DNA of 64,000 nt from Sthenelais limicola (Eukaryota; Annelida; Polychaeta; Phyllodocida; Sigalionidae): the NCBI GenBank assembly GCA_942159475.1, contig OW804094.1:51146966-51210965 (forward strand), read 5' to 3'. Of this stretch, positions 10,781 to 64,000 are shown piece after piece; position 1 is the first letter of the stretch, and the number at the start of each line of letters is the position of its first letter. The translations under genes were made by a program, and so were the position numbers. A model generated the notes under the pieces. The model saw only the letters and a list, made by a program, of their open reading frames with translations. It did no database searches and had not been told where the DNA came from.

Positions 10781-11439
10781 CCCAGTAGCCTGTGCATAAG
10801 TTTGAAGCTGACCAGCCCTGTTTTACAAAGTGGGTGGTACTGGTGGCGCCCCCTGTTGTTTTGAAGAGCCAATTTCCATTTCTGGGTTTTAGCCAAATTC
10901 CCCATGATTAATTGAAATTTATCCAAAGTTAGCTGATCTAGAAGTATACCGCCAACAAAGATTTGTTATGTACTAGGCTTTAGTCACTATAATGAGTAAT
11001 GTGTACATTCATTGCCTGCGCAGGCTTTCCTCCACCACCCACCCACCCGCACCCACCCAGTCATAGTTAGCACATGCATATGACCGCATGCGCTGTCCCA
11101 GCCTAGTGTGTTGACGGGAGGCGGACGGGTCACATGACAGGGGCTGGTTGTGTTTGTGTAGCGATACCCATGGCCATAATTATTGTACCATTTTAGCGTT
11201 TTTTGGCTACAGACACGTACAAACTGTTTTGAGCTCATTGAGTTGTCAAAGTATATCATTGAAGTGGAAATACAGTAAAAAAGGTGGGGCTTTACAGGAG
11301 GAAATGTGCGAAAGAGACAGAGATAGGTAGGGAGGCATATCCTGGGGCGAAGAACCATATTTGTGTGGCATCGTTCAGAAACCTCTATAAAGCTGACAAA
11401 AAACGCGTCCAGAAGCAAAACCGCAAGATTTGATGGCAA

Positions 11440-11700
11440 TTTGGAGTGGTCTTAATTAAGCTATTATTCTGTATAAATATGGACTGTTTTTCTCATATTT
11501 AATGACACTGACACCACTCCTCACCCCCACCCCACCCTACTCTCCCTCCCTCTGACCTTGAAATACATTATTGTTTTGTGTCTAATAGGCCCTACAGTCC
11601 ATATGCAGTCTCCCACCCTGTGCGAGCATGCATGAACAAACAGGGCTATATATAGCAGGCCTGAATGTATAGCTTGCTTGTGCTTGTGCAGGAATATGGC
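11440..11700. repeat. Dispersed repeat copy with C-rich block
   Basis: TTTTTCTCATATTTAATGAC, then CACCCCACCC/TCCCTCCCTCTG, ATACATTATTGTTTTGTGTC and the following CAGTCTCCCACC...GCATGCAT region parallel 2410-2560. Shared order of blocks marks a repeat family; class unknown. Confidence 0.45.
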
Positions 11701-12189
11701 TATGTTCAAAAGTTCCATATATTTCTGATGCTTAAACCTGACTCTACCACCATTTGTGTGCATTAATGATGCATCGATTCCTGACGAAATTGAGAGGAAA
11801 ATGTCTGTAGATCAAGGATATGGATATCATTGCTAATTCCTATACAGTGATGTTGAAAAGTGGGCAATAAATGGCATTTCTCTGTCTATTGCGTATTTCG
11901 ATGTATCGGGTATGACGTGATTGGTGCTGAGGAAGTAGTCATATCTCGTCAAGCTTTGCCCAAGAGATCGCCAGATGTTGAGCCCTATTCATTTGGGAGA
12001 GTTTGGCCTGAATTTCTCCTGAATCTTTCTCCCATAATGCTCACAGAGGGTGGACGATGTGGCCCAAATCAACTCTGTGTTTTTGTTTTTGAAGAGCCTG
12101 CATTAGGTTTTGAGATGGGATGGCAGGCTTGAAAAACTGATTTAGTTCTTTTAATTTTTTCTGGAAGCTTTTAATCAAAACAATTTTGG

Positions 12190-12610
12190 TGACTGGCCCA
12201 TTTCGTGATAATGGGTCATTTATATTTAACCCATTTATTCTTACCCAATTACTAAAAATGTTTACATCGTTTTGGACTGAACCAAATCGTCATCATTCGT
12301 TTTTGCATGAACAAGTACACAATCATCAGCATGTAATAGGAATTGTCCAGAAAAATTTAGATTACATACATCATTGATATAAATGATGAAGAGCAGTATA
12401 CTTCCCTGGGTCATGCCTACTCTCAGTGACAAAACATCTGAAGTAAAATTACTCATACCTGCTGTTCTCTCTCAAGTGAATAGGAGGAGACCAAGCTTAG
12501 CAGCACTCCATCCACCCCAATCAATTTCAATCTTTTAAGTAGTATTTCGATATTTACGGAATAAAAGTGATGAAGTTGGTGAAGTTGAAGTATACTGCCA
12601 AGGTATCCTT
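12190..12610 (-). pseudogene. LINE reverse transcriptase fragment
   Basis: The minus strand reads 'HFYSVNIEILLKRLKLIGVD', 'SLVSSYSLER', a small shift, then 'VLSLRVGMTQGSILLFIIYI' and 'NDVCNL', and ends with the catalytic block 'LHADDCVLVHAKTN'. These are RT motifs of CR1/Jockey-type non-LTR elements: the S-Y-L turn, the 'G.PQGS..GPLLF.IYIND' motif with a small deletion, and the FADD box written as HADD. Beyond 12262 the frame is full of stops. It is a dead insert just beyond the 3' end of the glucosidase gene. Confidence 0.75.
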
Positions 12611-12739
12611 CGTAATAGTTTCATTCCAGATCAAACCTGACAATATCTGGTATATTGACAGGGGTCGAACTATTTTGAGATTTAGGTTGAGTAAATCTGA
12701 AATTTGGCATAACTACTCATCATATTGAGGACAACAAAC

Positions 12740-13498
12740 TCGGTATGTATGGTTATAATAATTTATTACTAGCTTTTTTTGCGGAGGCACCAATAATATG
12801 TACATGCAAATATGTTAATCTGAATATACATGGCAATTATATATGTATAAATACCATGCCTATTTAGGTTAATTCAAAAACACTTCGACATTCCGTTCTC
12901 AATTATGATTGGTTATAAAGTGCTTGAACTATGTTTGTAAAAAAAACTCAGTCTAGGCTCATAGTTGAGAGAGTTCCTCCAAACTGAAGGAAAACCCCTC
13001 GCACTAAACCCCAAAATGCCATTATAATCTCATTAAAAGTCATTAGCGCAGTAAGTGTTCATCACTGACATACCATTCTCATCTCACCTGAGAGACTGTG
13101 AACCTAGACTAAAAACTCGACAATTTGATAAAGATTACAGGACATTAACTGTTTGCATCTGGAGTAAAATATTGAAATTTTTTTAAAACCTAGTCTTATA
13201 CTTTGTATGAATATTCATATTGTTTTCTTCAGCGGAAAGGTGTATCAATCACTGAGAGTGGCGAATGATCAAAACAATACGACAATAGATCACAAGAGTT
13301 AATCTTAATAGGCTTCATCAACATTATGACTCAAATACTTCTTGCCGAAAAAAGTTCGGCAAGAACCATCTGCATCGTACATCACTCAATAAAACACCAT
13401 ATATATATTATGATCAAGTCCTTGCGTCCAAAGATGACTGATGACTTGGATACTTTCATAAAACAGGCTTTTGTTACGTCTGCAGTCAGGCTCAGAGG
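12740..13498 (-). other. Probable 3' UTR of the glucosidase gene, candidate polyA signal
   Basis: The region follows the TAG stop (13499-13501) on the minus strand. The first clear AATAAA in transcript orientation is the complement of 12762-12767 (TTTATT). It lies before the LINE fragment, so a 3' UTR of about 0.75 kb is plausible. No transcript evidence is available; an earlier variant signal cannot be excluded. Confidence 0.35.
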
Positions 13499-62028
<48,530 letters not shown>

Positions 62029-64000
62029 CCTATAGGCGTACTTCACATTGAAGATGTGGAATCTGCCTTAAGAATTACGTTTTCCAGATGATTTTTCGTG
62101 CGCAGTGCTGTAAATGTCCCTCCTTTAGATGACACAATTAATCCCTTGAATTGCCATGTGTTCCTCCTAATATCATGTATGACTGAGAGTTATACTTATC
62201 AGTTATTCCTCAAGTCAGAAATGAATATTACGGCTTCTGGTATTGTTATAAACATAAATATATATAATGCTATATATCTAGGCTAGTAGTACAATGCCGT
62301 TTTTATATACAAGACATTCTCTTGTTGATTTAGACTGCGTGAATAGTAGAACTCGTAGGAGAGCCTCCTCACTCACTCCGACAGAACAGGAGGTTTGGTC
62401 ATCATACATACGTTGATGTAGATACAGGCAGACCTGTATCAGTGAACCACTTAACAGGGAATTCAAGCCTCTTCAAAAAGGGACTGGTTGGTTAAAGTGA
62501 GAGTGTCGGGGGTGGGGTTGGGGTTGGGGGGTTGGGGGCTGGGGGGGGCACGTCATTCTGGGTGAGATAGATCTTTTTGGTTTGAGTGATGAACACATGT
62601 TGCTATTTCTAATTGGATTAAATTGATGATTGAATTCCTTAGGCTGTCCAAAATCCTGTGAGAGTGATTATATCAGGAGTCCTACGCTGAGACTGAGAGG
62701 AAAATGTAAATATTGATAGAAGAAGTGATTTGAAATGGAAAATAAGTAATGAAATTTAGATTATTACGTTGTGAGAGAATCATACTATAGGTGGACACAT
62801 GACACATAATTCTGATTATAGAGGTTCAGTCGCCTAAGTGTCCATGATTGACACTATATCTTTTATGTATAGTTATGATAGATAGGCGTTATCTTATCTC
62901 ATGTCAATCTCTATAACATAACCGTACCATGATGACACTTACATGTGAAGGGTTTTAATGATGTAACATCTTTGCCAAGTGGTGGTTCAATGATATCAAA
63001 TATATAGCCTTTATAAGCTTTACTAACAGGTCTGCACAGATTTTGAGTCACGTTTAATATATTAATATCAATCATCGAGCGACTATTTCGCAAAGTGTGG
63101 ATGTATTGTCAGTTAGTGCATTTATAAACAGTACACAGAAATCACGATAGGAATGTCACTCTCATCCACGCACCACCCAATAATCTCAACGAATAAAGTC
63201 ATTACAATTGAATATCAGACTGGCATAGTTTCGCCATAACCTGATGATATAAGAGCATCAGACTTCAAGGGGCCTGTTGCCGGGAATAATTAATCACGTG
63301 AGTAATGGGTCATGAACCCGTATCATCAAGGATCAAAGAAACTCCTGCATGTATGTGACCATATTATACAATTCTTGGTGTGCTCTTTACAGTATTTTGA
63401 ACTGCAAATGTAATACAAACTGCACTTCTATTACAGAAGTTGTGATACACACATTACACCTATCTTGTAGGAACCTTTCTGATATATACTAGCCATTGTC
63501 ACTAATGTTCCACACGTTTAGTGAAAATGACTTACATGGATTTATTTTGTCCTCACAAAAATATACCCTTTTTTCATTTTTCAAGGAGAAAGTCCCCTGA
63601 AAAGTACCCCTTTTTTCGGATTTCAAGGACCTTGATGTCTAGTGGAGAAAGGAGCCCTTCTCCTTGGTTCCGAGTGCTTCCCCCCCCCCCCCCCCGGGGG
63701 GCCTGTTGATTGGGCAGTTAGATCATGAGGTTGTGGTCCTGAGGCGTGTCTATGACTCCCTAATGGCTTTAGTCGCCGTTTGTTGGGATATTACTGTCAT
63801 TAACAACAAATTATAAATGATTTCGAAGCAAAATGAACCAGTGGAAAGCCATGATCTTGCCGTTTTGAGCAGTAAATATTGTTTTTTATTTTCTTTGATG
63901 TAAGCGGTTAGCCGGAAGCAGATGTCCAACACTAGTATGACTGGTCTGTATGCATACAACTGTTCCCGCCAGCCCAACAAAGGCGACTAAGGGCAATTAG
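62029..64000. other. Upstream region of the glucosidase gene
   Basis: Contains the likely start of the 5'UTR exon (acceptor AG at 62063-62064, exon from 62062). TATATATAATGCTATATATC at 62261-62281 could hold a TATA box on the minus strand but is not distinctive. A G-rich stretch lies at 62507-62550 and a C17-G6 junction at about 63680-63702. No further gene is recognised. Confidence 0.35.

Overview
This window is animal nuclear DNA. It is AT-rich and intron-dense, with many degenerate retrotransposons and short interspersed repeats. The palindrome TAGGCCTA and close variants recur throughout. That habit, the roughly 0.7-1 kb introns and the two-module glucosidase suggest a marine invertebrate deuterostome, with an echinoderm such as a sea urchin as my first guess. 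The organism assignment is an inference from style and has not been tested.

One real protein gene dominates the window. It lies on the minus strand from 62028 (ATG) to 13499 (TAG), with 46 coding exons over about 48.5 kb. I joined the exons by hand from splice sites, phase and family homology. The joined reading frame is 5,547 nt and 1,848 residues without a break. It encodes a type II membrane alpha-glucosidase of family GH31 with the architecture of maltase-glucoamylase and sucrase-isomaltase: short cytoplasmic tail, (GL)n-rich transmembrane segment, Thr/Pro/Ser stalk, P-type trefoil domain, GH31 module 1, second trefoil, GH31 module 2. Both modules keep the nucleophile and acid/base aspartates. 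From exon 3/26 onward the exons of the two modules pair one to one with identical intron phases. One intron (28) appears to use a GC donor.

Downstream of the gene (1-13,400) the DNA is a transposon graveyard. It holds a Ty3/Gypsy-like 5' end (LTR, primer site, gag) running off the left edge and apparently inserted into a broken gag-RT polyprotein fragment of DIRS/Ngaro style. That fragment also contains a 5'-truncated LINE. Further along are tRNA-like SINE heads, a second decayed gag plus LTR, a 1.6 kb foldback element with pyrimidine/purine-rich arms, a 42-bp coding-like minisatellite and a LINE reverse-transcriptase fragment.

The introns carry more repeats: a palindromic repeat family with perfect 19-bp hairpin arms (introns 15 and 4), two terminal-inverted-repeat elements (42542-43553 and 59530-61057), LINE remnants, and purine/pyrimidine and G-rich tracts. 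Upstream of the gene (62029-64000) I see a possible 5'UTR splice acceptor but no recognisable promoter or second gene. I found no tRNA, rRNA or CRISPR gene that I would call functional.
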